DNA from: Pseudomonas chlororaphis
Lineage (GTDB): Bacteria > Pseudomonadota > Gammaproteobacteria > Pseudomonadales > Pseudomonadaceae
Assembly: GCA_001023535.1 (NCBI GenBank)
Contig: CP011020.1
Coordinates: forward strand, 3,299,734-3,363,733
DNA: 64,000 nt
Reading direction: 5' to 3'
The notes below the pieces were generated by a model that saw only the letters and a list, made by a program, of their open reading frames with translations, did not search any database and was not told the DNA's origin. This document shows, one piece after another, positions 29,002-38,257 of the stretch (position 1 is its first letter; each line of letters starts with the position of its first letter). The position numbers and the translations under genes were made by a program.

Positions 29002-29250
29002 GTGGCCCCGCCCTCCGCTGCAACTTCCCCTTTAGACGCCTACGCACGACTCGCCCTTCGCGTCTCGAAAATCATCAACGGTCCCACCGCTCAAAAAGCC
29101 AAGGCCGCCCTGATCTTCCGTCTTCCCGATGAGCCGGTGGATGAGTGGGAACGCCTGCTGGAAGAAATCGACGAGAACGACAACGTGACCCTCGCCTATC
29201 GCGACGATGGCGGTGTGCAGGTTTTCTGGGTTGTGCCGAAGGAAGATTGA
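29002..29250 (+). CDS. DUF1654-domain protein
   Basis: 82 residues from the GTG at 29002, chosen because AAGGA lies 7 nt upstream and because the two in-frame ATGs (28951, 28972) fall in front of or inside the LexA box. Core: LDAYARLALRVSKIINGPTAQKAKAALIFRLPDEPVDEWERLLEEI and the end DGGVQVFWVVPKED, which match DUF1654, a small family found in Pseudomonas and some phages. Function unknown. Followed after 5 bp by the endonuclease gene, so the two form an operon behind the SOS box. Confidence 0.85.
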   Translation: MAPPSAATSPLDAYARLALRVSKIINGPTAQKAKAALIFRLPDEPVDEWERLLEEIDENDNVTLAYRDDGGVQVFWVVPKED

Positions 29251-29255
29251 GCGTG

Positions 29256-29945
29256 ATGAGTGTTCGCTGTTTTGCTTTATTGCTGGCTTTCGCCGCGATG
29301 GGGGCACAGGCCGCTGCGCCGCGCACCTTCAACGAAGCCAAGAAAATCGCCTGGAAACTCTACGCGCCGCAATCCACCGAGTTCTACTGCGGCTGCAAGT
29401 ACACCGGCAATCGCGTGAACCTGGCGGCTTGCGGCTACGTGCCGCGCAAGAATGCCAGCCGCGCCGCGCGCATCGAGTGGGAGCACATTGTTCCGGCGTG
29501 GCAGATCGGCCATCAGCGCCAATGCTGGCAGGAAGGCGGCCGCAAACAATGCACCCGCTACGACCCGGTCTATCAACGGGCCGAGGCCGACCTGCATAAC
29601 CTGGTGCCGAGCATTGGCGAAGTGAATGGCGACCGGAACAATTTCAGCTTCGGCTGGCTGCCGGTGCAGAAGGGCCAATACGGTTCGTGCCTGACCCAGG
29701 TGGATTTCAAGGCCAAGAAGGTCATGCCCCGCCCGTCCATTCGCGGCATGATCGCCCGCACCTACTTCTACATGAGCAAGCAGTACGGCCTGCGCTTGTC
29801 GAAACAGGACAGACGCCTGTACGAAGCCTGGGACAAGACCTACCCGGTCGAAAGCTGGGAACGCCAACGCAACCAGAGTGTGGCGTGCGTCATGGGGCAC
29901 GGTAACGAGTTCGTCGGGCCGGTGGACCTCAAGGCCTGCGGCTGA
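29256..29945 (+). CDS. endA: exported endonuclease I (EndA family)
   Basis: 229 residues. Signal peptide about 1-19 (CFALLLAFAAMGAQA). The His-Me finger nuclease core contains RIEWEHIVPAWQIG, RAEADLHNLVPSIGEVNGDRNNFSFG and several cysteines, as in E. coli EndA and Vibrio Dns/Vvn. It cuts double-stranded DNA in the periplasm or medium. Being downstream of a LexA-box promoter with a DUF1654 gene is unusual for this enzyme. A GTG one codon earlier (29253) is an alternative start. Confidence 0.92.
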   Translation: MSVRCFALLLAFAAMGAQAAAPRTFNEAKKIAWKLYAPQSTEFYCGCKYTGNRVNLAACGYVPRKNASRAARIEWEHIVPAWQIGHQRQCWQEGGRKQCTRYDPVYQRAEADLHNLVPSIGEVNGDRNNFSFGWLPVQKGQYGSCLTQVDFKAKKVMPRPSIRGMIARTYFYMSKQYGLRLSKQDRRLYEAWDKTYPVESWERQRNQSVACVMGHGNEFVGPVDLKACG

Positions 29946-29971
29946 CTCACCCGAGTGAAAACACAATCGGC

Positions 29972-30060
29972 TGTGGGAGCGAGCTTTCTCGCGATGGCGG
30001 TATATCAGCCAACATCAATGCTGACTGATCCGACGCTTTCGCGAGCAAGCTCGCGCCCAC
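29972..30060. repeat. REP doublet (class A, diverged)
   Basis: Two inverted REP units after endA: the left starts TGTGGGAGCGAGCTTTCTCG and the right ends GCAAGCTCGCGCCCAC, separated by about 40 bp. Same family as the copies at 31643, 41530, 48825 and 51233. Lies between convergent genes. Confidence 0.8.
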
Positions 30061-30081
30061 CGTTGATGGGGTGCTGCCCGA

Positions 30082-30447
30082 TTATTGGGCCGTCGGGTAA
30101 TCCACCACCAGGGTCTCGATGTTGCGCTTTTTCGCCCGGACCAGGGCAGCGGTGATTTTCTCCTGACCTGCTTCAGCGTCGGCCTTGGAGTTGAATGGGC
30201 CGACCAGCACTCGCTCCTTGCCATTTTCCCGCACCACGGTCGACATGAAGCTGTGCTCGATGAGCCACCCGGTCAGGTCGCTGATCGCTTGCGGGGTCTC
30301 GCCTCGAACCTCGACCGCCCATTGCGGCGCGGCAGCGGCAGCCGGCGCGGAGGTCGCGGCGGGTTTGGGCTTCGGTGCCTCGGCGTCACGCCCTTCACCA
30401 CACCCAGCCAGCATCAATACCGCGATAACCCAAGCCAATTTGCGCAC
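30082..30447 (-). CDS. SPOR-domain lipoprotein
   Basis: 121 residues from the GTG at 30447 (AGGGGA upstream); an ATG seven codons earlier lacks a ribosome site. Lipoprotein signal with lipobox LMLAGC, an Ala/Pro-rich linker (about 25-45), then a SPOR fold (WAVEVRGETPQAISDLTGWL, RVLVGPFNSKADAEAGQEKI) that in other proteins binds denuded peptidoglycan at the division septum. Target not known. Confidence 0.8.
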   Translation of the reverse strand: MRKLAWVIAVLMLAGCGEGRDAEAPKPKPAATSAPAAAAAPQWAVEVRGETPQAISDLTGWLIEHSFMSTVVRENGKERVLVGPFNSKADAEAGQEKITAALVRAKKRNIETLVVDYPTAQ

Positions 30448-30562
30448 AACGTTTCCCCTGGAAGACATGAGGCACGGATTTTAACACTCACATCCAGCAA
30501 GAACCCCGCGAACGACGCTCAAAACACGAGAATCCTGCCCGACGTCTCTGTATAGTCGCACC

Positions 30563-30584
30563 CTGGGAATTCACTCTGGGAATT
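30563..30584 (+). promoter_or_regulatory. 9-bp direct repeat upstream of rsmE
   Basis: CTGGGAATT occurs at 30563-30571 and 30576-30584, 13 bp apart, about 125 bp before the rsmE start. Could be an activator site; no factor assigned. Confidence 0.35.
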
Positions 30585-30707
30585 AATGCTGCGTCTGCAC
30601 GTCAGAAAGAGGCACCCACGTTGTGACACTTAGCACTAATCTATAAGCAGTACCGACATCTGCACTGTCTGAATCAGGTGCCCTATAAAGCAATCAAGGA
30701 GAACACC

Positions 30708-30902
30708 ATGCTGATACTCACCCGCAAAGTCGGTGAAAGCATAAACATTGGTGACGACATCACGATCACCATTCTGGGCGTTAGCGGCCAACAAGTCCGG
30801 ATCGGCATCAACGCCCCGAAAAACGTCGCGGTACACCGCGAAGAGATCTACCAACGTATTCAGGCAGGCCTCACCGCCCCCGACAAGCCGCAAACGCCCT
30901 GA
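30708..30902 (+). CDS. rsmE: CsrA/RsmA-family RNA-binding regulator, RsmE type
   Basis: 64 residues: [20 protein letters not shown] start, core [27 protein letters not shown] with the RNA-contacting arginine of VHREEI. The C-terminus [11 protein letters not shown] matches RsmE of fluorescent pseudomonads rather than RsmA. It represses translation of secondary-metabolite and other mRNAs by binding GGA sites and is titrated by RsmX/Y/Z RNAs under GacS/GacA. Its own ribosome site (CAAGGAG, 30697-30703) contains a GGA motif, so self-repression is likely. Confidence 0.94.
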   Translation: MLILTRKVGESINIGDDITITILGVSGQQVRIGINAPKNVAVHREEIYQRIQAGLTAPDKPQTP

Positions 30903-31099
30903 GCCTTGCAGCAGTCCGTAGCCAGCCCGTTTGCATCGCCGCAATGGCTGGCTAAAGATTCCGGCCGATCGAGCCTTACCCCGATCCACCCCGCCTCTTG
31001 ATTGTCGTCCAGCCCGTGAACCGATACTAATGGCATGGCTCGTAGCCTGGCTGTCAGACGTTTCGTTTTAATGGCGGTGAAGCAGGCGCGCGTGGCAGC

Positions 31100-31555
31100 T
31101 CAGCCCAGGCTCACACCCCGCGCCATGCCGGTGGCCGCCACCACCATCAAGACCAGCAGCAAGGCTTCGATGTGGCTGACCCGGGCAAACCGGCCAGCCC
31201 GTGACGGATCGACAGCCATGCCCTTGCCCAAGGCTATGCGCCATTTGACCAGGGCGATCATTGGCGCGATTTCCAGCAACAGGATCAGCAGCAACAGCGT
31301 CATCTTCAGGTGAAACAGCGGTTGATGCAGGTAGTAGTCCGAGCCTTTTTCGAACCCCGCGAACGCCCGCATCCCCCCGGTCACCAACAGCACCAGCGCC
31401 GACACGCCCCACACGTTATCCGCCACCAGCACGTTGCGAACCGCGTCCGCGCCATCCGCCACGCGCCGCAGTGCCGTGCCGCGCGTCAGCACCGCCCAGA
31501 AGCCAAGGGCGAAGGCCAGGAGATGAATTGCCGCGAGAGACCAATGAGCCAACAT
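31100..31555 (-). CDS. DUF2214-family membrane protein
   Basis: 151 residues with four predicted membrane helices (about 4-22, 45-62, 80-100, 128-147). Conserved bits include HWSLAAIHLLAFALGFWAVLTRG and FHLKMTLLLLILLLEIAPM. Several histidines in helices would allow heme or metal binding, but no function is known. Monocistronic. Confidence 0.85.
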   Translation of the reverse strand: MLAHWSLAAIHLLAFALGFWAVLTRGTALRRVADGADAVRNVLVADNVWGVSALVLLVTGGMRAFAGFEKGSDYYLHQPLFHLKMTLLLLILLLEIAPMIALVKWRIALGKGMAVDPSRAGRFARVSHIEALLLVLMVVAATGMARGVSLG

Positions 31556-31642
31556 GAGAGAGGCGCCTGTCAGTGAACGTCGGGTCGACCTGACAGTACT
31601 AGCTCATAAAACAATGATTGCCAGGGTTGGCATGCAAAAAAA

Positions 31643-31733
31643 CTGTGGGAGCGGGCTTGCTCGCGAATGCGGCGTATCAGTCAACAAATCACTCACTGAT
31701 ACAGCGCATTCGCGAGCAAGCCCGCTCCCACAG
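31643..31733. repeat. REP doublet (class A), perfect 29-bp arms
   Basis: Arms 31643-31671 and 31705-31733 are exact reverse complements, beginning CTGTGGGAGCGGGCTTGCTC; the spacer carries a further GTATCAGT/ACTGATAC pairing. Lies between the cysS stop and the DUF2214 promoter. Confidence 0.92.
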
Positions 31734-31757
31734 GGGTATTGCGAACGCTAAAAGATT

Positions 31758-33140
31758 CTAGTCGGCCAGACGCCAGGTCGTGCCGCCCTTCCCGTCTTCC
31801 AGCACCACGCCCATGGCGGTGAGCTGATCGCGGATACGGTCGGATTCGGCCCAGTCCTTGTTGGCCCGCGCGGTCAGGCGCGCCTGGATCAATGCCTCGA
31901 CCTCGGCGGCGTCCACGCGGCCTTCGGCACCGGCCTGGAGGAAGTCATCCGCCTCGAGCTGCAACACCCCCAGCACATTGGCCAGTTCCTTCAGGCGTGC
32001 CGCCAGGCCCGCCGCCGCATTGAGATCACTCTCGCGCAGGCGGTTGATCTCACGCACCATTTCAAACAGCACCGCGCAGGCTTCCGGCGTGCCGAAGTCG
32101 TCGTTCATCACTTCGGTAAACCGCGCCACGTAGGCTTCGCCACCGGCGGCAGGCACGCTCGGCAGGCCTTTCAACGCATGGTAGAAACGCTCCAGGGCGC
32201 CCTTGGCGTCCTTGAGGTTGTCTTCCGAATAGTTGATGGCGCTGCGGTAGTGACTGGACACCAGCAGGTAACGCACGACCTCGGGGTGGTACTTGTCGAG
32301 CACGTCGCGGATGGTGAAGAAGTTGTTCAAGGACTTGGACATCTTCTCGCCGTTGATCCGGATCATGCCGCAATGCATCCACGCGTTGGCGTAGGTCTTG
32401 CCGGAAGCCGCTTCGCTCTGGGCGATCTCGTTCTCGTGGTGCGGGAACTCCAGGTCGCTGCCGCCGCCATGGATATCGAAGGTCTCGCCCAGGCAGCAGG
32501 TGGACATCACCGAGCACTCGATGTGCCAGCCCGGACGCCCGGCGCCCCACGGCGATTCCCAGCTCGGCTCACCCGGCTTGGCGGCTTTCCACAGCACGAA
32601 ATCCAGCGGGTCTTCTTTCGACTCGCCGACCTCGATGCGTGCGCCGATGCGCAGGTCTTCGATTTTCTTGCGCGACAACTTGCCGTAGCCCATGAACTTG
32701 GCAACGCGGTAATACACGTCGCCATTGCCCGCTGCGTAGGCATAGCCCTTGTCGATCAGGGTCTGGATCATCGCCAGCATGCCGGGAATGTGATCCGTGG
32801 CACGAGGCTCCAGGTCCGGCTTGAGAATATTGAGGCGCGCCTCGTCCTCGTGCATGGCCTCGATCATGCGGGCGGTCAACGCATCGTAGGGCTCGCCGTT
32901 CTCGCGGGCCCGATTGATGATCTTGTCTTCGATGTCGGTGATGTTGCGCACATAGGTCAGGTCATAACCGCTGTAGCGCAGCCAGCGGGTTACCAGGTCG
33001 AAGGCGACCATGCTGCGGCCATGCCCAAGGTGGCAGTAGTCGTACACGGTCATCCCGCAGACGTACATGCGCACCTTGTTGCCATCCAGCGGCTTGAAGA
33101 CTTCTTTGCTCTTGGTGAGCGTGTTGTAGATCGTTAGCAC
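31758..33140 (-). CDS. cysS: cysteinyl-tRNA synthetase
   Basis: 460 residues, full length. Class I: HIGH-type motif [13 protein letters not shown], zinc ligands including the C28 region (YVCGMTVYD), KMSKS motif [10 protein letters not shown]. Charges tRNA-Cys. Twenty-one bp after glnS, in a two-gene synthetase operon. Confidence 0.98.
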   Translation of the reverse strand: MLTIYNTLTKSKEVFKPLDGNKVRMYVCGMTVYDYCHLGHGRSMVAFDLVTRWLRYSGYDLTYVRNITDIEDKIINRARENGEPYDALTARMIEAMHEDEARLNILKPDLEPRATDHIPGMLAMIQTLIDKGYAYAAGNGDVYYRVAKFMGYGKLSRKKIEDLRIGARIEVGESKEDPLDFVLWKAAKPGEPSWESPWGAGRPGWHIECSVMSTCCLGETFDIHGGGSDLEFPHHENEIAQSEAASGKTYANAWMHCGMIRINGEKMSKSLNNFFTIRDVLDKYHPEVVRYLLVSSHYRSAINYSEDNLKDAKGALERFYHALKGLPSVPAAGGEAYVARFTEVMNDDFGTPEACAVLFEMVREINRLRESDLNAAAGLAARLKELANVLGVLQLEADDFLQAGAEGRVDAAEVEALIQARLTARANKDWAESDRIRDQLTAMGVVLEDGKGGTTWRLAD

Positions 33141-33161
33141 AGGGTTTCCCTTAAGACTTGA

Positions 33162-34859
33162 TCACTGACCCCAGGAATCACGCAAGGTCACGGTACGGTT
33201 GAAGACCGGACGACCGGGTTTTGAGTCCTTGATATCCGCGCAGAAGTAACCTTCGCGCTCGAACTGGAAACGGTCTTCCGGCTGTGCGTTGCCCAACGAT
33301 GGCTCGGCACGACAACCGGTAAGTACTTGCAGGGAGTCAGGGTTGATGTTGTCCAGGAAGCTGGCGCTGTCTTCGGCCTTCTCCGGGTTCGGTGAACGGA
33401 ACAGGCGATCGTACAGGCGCACTTCGCACTCGACGCTGGCGGCAGCCGGCACCCAGTGGATCACGCCCTTGACCTTGCGCCCTTCCGGGTTCTTGCCCAG
33501 GGTGTCCGGGTCGTAGGAGCAGCGCAGCTCGACGATGTTGCCATCGGCATCCTTGATGGCTTCGTCGGCGCGGATCACGTAGCTGCCGCGCAGGCGCACT
33601 TCACCGGCCGGTTCCAGGCGCTTGTAGCCCTTTGGCGGCTCTTCCATGAAGTCGTCGCGGTCGATGTAGATCTCCCGGGCGAACGGCAGGACGCGCACGC
33701 CCATGTCCTCTTTCGGATGGCACGGCAGCTCGAGGTTCTCGACCTGGCCTTCCGGGTAGTTGGTGATCACCACCTTCAGCGGACGCAGCACGCACATGGC
33801 GCGCGGGGCGCTGTGGTCGAGGTCGTCACGGATGCTGAACTCCAGCATGCCGAAGTCCACCACGCCGTCGGAACGGTTGGTGCCGACCATCTCGCAGAAG
33901 TTGCGGATCGATTTCGGCGTGTAGCCACGACGCCGGAAGCCCGACAGCGTCGACATGCGCGGGTCGTCCCAGCCGTTGACGTGCTTCTCGTCCACCAGTT
34001 GCTTGAGCTTGCGCTTGCTGGTGATGGTGTAGTTCAGGTTCAGGCGGCTGAACTCGTACTGGCGCGGGTTGGCCGGCACGGGCAGGTGCTCGAGGAACCA
34101 CTCGTACAGCGGACGATGGCTTTCGAATTCCAGGGTGCAGATCGAATGGGTAATGCCTTCGATGGCGTCCGACTGGCCGTGGGTGAAGTCATAGTTGGGG
34201 TAGATGCACCACTTGTCACCGGTCTGGTGGTGATGGGCGTGGCGGATGCGATACATGATCGGGTCGCGCAGGTTCATGTTCGGCGAGGCCATGTCGATCT
34301 TGGCGCGCAACACCCGCGCACCGTCCGGGAACTCACCGGCGCGCATGCGGGCGAACAGGTCGAGGTTCTCTTCCACGCTGCGGTCACGGAACGGGCTGTT
34401 CTTGCCCGGCTCGGTCAGACTGCCACGGTATTCCTTGGCCTGCTCGGGGGTCAGGTCGCAGACATAGGCGTTGCCGGCCTTGATCAGTTCCACCGCCCAG
34501 TCGTGCAGTTGGTCGAAATACTGCGAGGCATAGCGCACTTCACCGGACCATTGGAAGCCCAGCCACTTGACGTCGCTTTCGATCGCGTCGATGTATTCCT
34601 GGTCTTCCTTGGCCGGGTTGGTGTCGTCGAAACGCAGGTGCGTGACGCCACCGAACTCCTCGGCCAGGCCAAAGTTCACGCAGATCGACTTGGCATGGCC
34701 GATGTGCAGGTAGCCGTTGGGTTCCGGCGGGAAACGGGTGACGATCTGTGTGTGCTTACCCGAATCCAGGTCCGCCTGGATGATCGGGCGCAGGAAATTG
34801 ACCGGCACGGCCGGGCCGGTCTTGGAATTCGAGGTAGGGTCGACAGTGGGCTTGCTCAT
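33162..34859 (-). CDS. glnS: glutaminyl-tRNA synthetase
   Basis: 565 residues from ATG 34859; the frame upstream is non-coding. Class I with [18 protein letters not shown] (HIGH) and a KMSKS-like TSKRKL; C-terminal beta-barrel anticodon domains follow. Upstream of cysS and divergent from ppiB with a gap of about 250 bp. Confidence 0.98.
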   Translation of the reverse strand: MSKPTVDPTSNSKTGPAVPVNFLRPIIQADLDSGKHTQIVTRFPPEPNGYLHIGHAKSICVNFGLAEEFGGVTHLRFDDTNPAKEDQEYIDAIESDVKWLGFQWSGEVRYASQYFDQLHDWAVELIKAGNAYVCDLTPEQAKEYRGSLTEPGKNSPFRDRSVEENLDLFARMRAGEFPDGARVLRAKIDMASPNMNLRDPIMYRIRHAHHHQTGDKWCIYPNYDFTHGQSDAIEGITHSICTLEFESHRPLYEWFLEHLPVPANPRQYEFSRLNLNYTITSKRKLKQLVDEKHVNGWDDPRMSTLSGFRRRGYTPKSIRNFCEMVGTNRSDGVVDFGMLEFSIRDDLDHSAPRAMCVLRPLKVVITNYPEGQVENLELPCHPKEDMGVRVLPFAREIYIDRDDFMEEPPKGYKRLEPAGEVRLRGSYVIRADEAIKDADGNIVELRCSYDPDTLGKNPEGRKVKGVIHWVPAAASVECEVRLYDRLFRSPNPEKAEDSASFLDNINPDSLQVLTGCRAEPSLGNAQPEDRFQFEREGYFCADIKDSKPGRPVFNRTVTLRDSWGQ

Positions 34860-35108
34860 AGGATCCTTGAACAGACAAGTGCGCGGCCGGGTGCGGCCTG
34901 ATAAATCAAAGCCCGTATCATAGCCGATGCTGTCAAGCACCTGACAGGCCAGGCCGGCAAACGATTGAATTTAATCGACGACCCGATGAAAAACAGCCTC
35001 GAAATTCGTGCCTGGCAGGCTAAACTGCCCAGCCTGGCCGATCATAGCCAGACCGGTTGCGGGCCTCACAGCCCCAAAACCCAAGAATTCCTAGAAAGAG
35101 TAGCGATC

Positions 35109-35612
35109 ATGAGCAAAGTCAAACTGACCACCAACCACGGTGACATCGTTCTGCAACTGAACAAAGAAAAGGCGCCGCTGACCGTCGCCAACTTCATCGA
35201 GTATGTCCAGGCCGGTCACTACACCAACACCGTCTTCCACCGCGTCATCGGCAACTTCATGATCCAGGGCGGCGGTTTCGAGCCGGGCATGAAGGAAAAG
35301 AAAGACAAGCGCCCAAGCATCCAGAACGAAGCCGACAACGGCCTGCCGAACAAGAAGTACAGCATTGCCATGGCCCGCACCATGGAGCCGCATTCGGCCT
35401 CCGCGCAGTTCTTCATCAACGTGGCTGACAACAGCTTCCTCAACCACAGCGCCAAGACCGTACAGGGCTGGGGCTATGCCGTGTTCGGTGAAGTGATCGA
35501 AGGCACCGACGTGGTCGACAGCATCAAGGGCGTTTCCACCACGTCCAAAGCTGGCCACCAGGACGTCCCGGCAGAAGACGTGATCATCGAGAAAGCCGAG
35601 ATCATTGAGTGA
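35109..35612 (+). CDS. ppiB: peptidyl-prolyl cis-trans isomerase B (cyclophilin)
   Basis: 167 residues, cytoplasmic (no signal peptide). Cyclophilin core with [19 protein letters not shown] and [17 protein letters not shown] carrying the active-site arginine, phenylalanine and glutamine. The ATG at 35109 follows AAAGAG. Its stop overlaps the GTG start of lpxH by four bases. Confidence 0.97.
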   Translation: MSKVKLTTNHGDIVLQLNKEKAPLTVANFIEYVQAGHYTNTVFHRVIGNFMIQGGGFEPGMKEKKDKRPSIQNEADNGLPNKKYSIAMARTMEPHSASAQFFINVADNSFLNHSAKTVQGWGYAVFGEVIEGTDVVDSIKGVSTTSKAGHQDVPAEDVIIEKAEIIE

Positions 35613-36364
35613 TACTACTGATTTCAGATTTGCATCTGGAAGAGGAGCGCCCGGACATCACCCGGGCGTTTCTGGATTTACTCGCCACCCGCGCCCGCTC
35701 GGCGCAAGCGTTGTACATCCTGGGCGATTTTTTCGAAGCCTGGATCGGCGACGATGCCATGACCCCGTTCCAGCGCTCCATCTGCCAGGCCCTGCGCGCA
35801 TTGAGCGACAGCGGCACGGCCATCTTCCTGATGCACGGCAATCGCGATTTCATGCTGGGGCAGGCCTTCTGCAAGGCCGCTGGTTGCACCCTGGTCAAGG
35901 ACCCGAGTGTCGTGCAGTTCAACGGCGAGCCGGTGCTGCTGATGCATGGCGACAGCCTGTGCACCCGCGATGAAGGCTACATGAAGCTGCGGCGCTGGCT
36001 GCGCAACCCGGTCACGCTGTTCATCCTGCGCCACCTGCCCTTGGGCAGCCGGCAGAAACTGGCGCGTAAACTGCGCAGCGAAAGCCGGGCACAGACACGG
36101 ATGAAGGCCAATGACATCGTCGACGTCACGCCTGAAGAAATCCCGCGGATCATGCAGCAGTACGGCGTACAGACCCTGATCCACGGCCACACCCACCGCC
36201 CCGCCATCCACAAGCTGCAACTCGGCGAACATGCAGCGAGACGCATCGTGCTGGGGGACTGGGACAAGCAAGGCTGGGCGCTGCAGGTGGATGAACAAGG
36301 GTTTGCGTTGGCGCCGTTCGGGTTTGCCCCGCCGCCGCAACTACCAGTACCTGACCCAACCTGA
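35609..36364 (+). CDS. lpxH: UDP-2,3-diacylglucosamine diphosphatase
   Basis: 251 residues, GTG start overlapping the ppiB stop (GTGA). Calcineurin-like metallophosphatase with [40 protein letters not shown] and [10 protein letters not shown] providing the metal ligands. Converts UDP-diacylglucosamine to lipid X in lipid A synthesis. The C-terminal Pro-rich tail is slightly longer than usual. Confidence 0.96.
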   Translation: MILLISDLHLEEERPDITRAFLDLLATRARSAQALYILGDFFEAWIGDDAMTPFQRSICQALRALSDSGTAIFLMHGNRDFMLGQAFCKAAGCTLVKDPSVVQFNGEPVLLMHGDSLCTRDEGYMKLRRWLRNPVTLFILRHLPLGSRQKLARKLRSESRAQTRMKANDIVDVTPEEIPRIMQQYGVQTLIHGHTHRPAIHKLQLGEHAARRIVLGDWDKQGWALQVDEQGFALAPFGFAPPPQLPVPDPT

Positions 36365-36371
36365 ATGCCCC

Positions 36372-36460
36372 TGTGGCGAGGGAGCTTGCTCCCGCTTGAG
36401 TGCGAAGCACTCACAAAGGGGCTGCTGCGCAGCCCAGCGGGAGCAAGCTCCCTCGCCACA
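36372..36460. repeat. REP doublet (class B), perfect 25-bp arms
   Basis: Arms 36372-36396 and 36436-36460 are exact reverse complements beginning TGTGGCGAGGGAGCTTGCTC. A nested hairpin (GAGTGC/GCACTC) lies between. Separates the convergent lpxH and emrB genes. Confidence 0.92.
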
Positions 36461-36513
36461 ATGATTTCAAGTGAATAGGATCTCCACACTTGAGATCGCG
36501 TTTCACTTGCGGA

Positions 36514-38043
36514 TCAATGCCCCGCCGAAGCCGGCCCCGCCTTCGCCGCAAACGGCGGCTTCGCCAACCACACCAACACAATCAACCCCATGAACGCCCA
36601 CCCCAACAACGTGAAGTAATCCACGGTGGAAAGCATGTACGCCTGACTGGTAAGAATCTGATCGAGCTGGGCATACGCCGGCGCGCTCGCGCCGCCTAGC
36701 TGGTTGAGGGCCTCGCGGGTACTCGGTTCGAACGTGCTGATGCTCTCGCTCAGGTAGGCATGATGCATGTCGGCCCGACGGATCCAGATCCAGGTGGTGA
36801 GCGACGCCGCAAAGCTGCCGCCCAGGGTCCGCAGGAACGTCGCCAACCCGGCGCCATCGGCAATCTGGTGCGGCGGCAGGTCCGACATCAGGATGCTCAG
36901 CGTCGGCATGAAGAACAACGCCACGCCGATGCCCATGAACAACTGCACCAGGGCGATGTGCTGGAAGTCCACTTCGTTGTTGAAGCCTGCCCGCATGAAG
37001 CAGCTCAGGCCGATGGCCAGGAACGCCAGCCCGGCCAACAGGCGCAGGTCGAACTTGTGGGCGTACTTGCCGACGAAGGGCGACATCAGCACCGGCAGGA
37101 TACCGATGGGCGCCACCGCCAGCCCGGCCCAGGTGGCGGTGTAGCCCATCTGGGTCTGCAGCCACTGCGGCAGGATCAGGTTGATGCCGAAGAACCCGGC
37201 GTAGCCACCCACCAGCACGATGGTGCCGATACGGAAGTTGCGATAGGCGAACAGCCGCAGGTTGACCACCGGATGGCGGTCGGTCATTTCCCAGATCACG
37301 AACACCGCCAGGGCGATCACCGAAATCAACGCGCCAATGATGATGAAGTTCGACTCGAACCAGTCCAGGTCGTTGCCCTTGTCGAGGATCACCTGGAGCG
37401 CACCGACGCCGATGATCAGCGTGATCAACCCGACGTAGTCCATCGGCTGGCGACTGGTGACCACCGGACGCGCCTTGAGCTGCTGCTGCACCACCATCGC
37501 CGCGAAAACACCGATGGGGACGTTGATGAAGAAAATCCACGGCCAACTGTAGCTGTCGGTGATCCAGCCGCCCAGGATCGGACCGGCAATGGGCGCCACC
37601 ACCGTGACCATCGCCAGCAACGCCAGGGCCATGCCCCGCCTGGCCGGCGGGTACACGGCAATCAGCAAGGTCTGGGTCATCGGGTACAACGGCCCGGCCA
37701 CCAGGCCCTGGAGCACGCGGAAGCCGATCAGCTCGGGCATCGAGGTGGAGATACCACATAGAAAGGAAGCGAGCACGAACAGCATCGTCGCCCACAGGAA
37801 CAGCTTCACCTCGCCAAACCGGCGGCTCAACCAACCGGTCAACGGCAGCGCGATGGCGTTGCTCACCGCGAACGAGGTGATCACCCACGTGCCCTGCTCC
37901 GAGCTGACGCCCAGGTTGCCGGAAATGGTCGGCAAGGCCACGTTGGCGATGGTGGTGTCGAGCACTTGCATGAACGTCGCCAGCGACAGCCCGATGGTAC
38001 TGAGCAACAGGCTGGGCGGTGTGAAGGACGCGTTATTGCTCAT
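36514..38043 (-). CDS. emrB: EmrB/QacA-type multidrug efflux MFS transporter (14 TM)
   Basis: 509 residues, about 14 membrane helices, DHA2 family. Motifs: FMQVLDTTIANVALPTI (motif D1), WLSRRFGEVKLFL (motif A) and GPILGGWITDSYSWPWIFFINVPIG (motif C). Exports hydrophobic drugs with the EmrA adaptor and outer-membrane channel encoded upstream. Unusually, 214 bp with a REP element separate it from emrA, which may lower its expression relative to the upstream genes. Confidence 0.93.
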   Translation of the reverse strand: MSNNASFTPPSLLLSTIGLSLATFMQVLDTTIANVALPTISGNLGVSSEQGTWVITSFAVSNAIALPLTGWLSRRFGEVKLFLWATMLFVLASFLCGISTSMPELIGFRVLQGLVAGPLYPMTQTLLIAVYPPARRGMALALLAMVTVVAPIAGPILGGWITDSYSWPWIFFINVPIGVFAAMVVQQQLKARPVVTSRQPMDYVGLITLIIGVGALQVILDKGNDLDWFESNFIIIGALISVIALAVFVIWEMTDRHPVVNLRLFAYRNFRIGTIVLVGGYAGFFGINLILPQWLQTQMGYTATWAGLAVAPIGILPVLMSPFVGKYAHKFDLRLLAGLAFLAIGLSCFMRAGFNNEVDFQHIALVQLFMGIGVALFFMPTLSILMSDLPPHQIADGAGLATFLRTLGGSFAASLTTWIWIRRADMHHAYLSESISTFEPSTREALNQLGGASAPAYAQLDQILTSQAYMLSTVDYFTLLGWAFMGLIVLVWLAKPPFAAKAGPASAGH

Positions 38044-38103
38044 TACGAAACCCTATGAAGCGAAGGTGGCGGAATCGTCCAACTCAAGACACAGATACAG
38101 AAC

Positions 38104-38192
38104 CTGTGGGAGCAGGCTTGCCCGCGAAGGCGATTCCACATTCAATAATTGCTGCCTGAAACTGCGCATTCGCGAGCGAGCCCACTCCCACA
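38104..38192. repeat. REP doublet (class A, degenerate) between emrA and emrB
   Basis: Left unit from CTGTGGGAGCAGGCTTGCCC at 38104; right unit ends AGCCCACTCCCACA at 38192. Arms differ at several bases. Position inside an operon is notable. Confidence 0.75.
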
Positions 38193-38257
38193 TTGGGCCC
38201 GGGCGCTCGCAGGATCGGTGTTCACTGCAATTGCCCGTGGGAGCGCGCCATCAAGGG

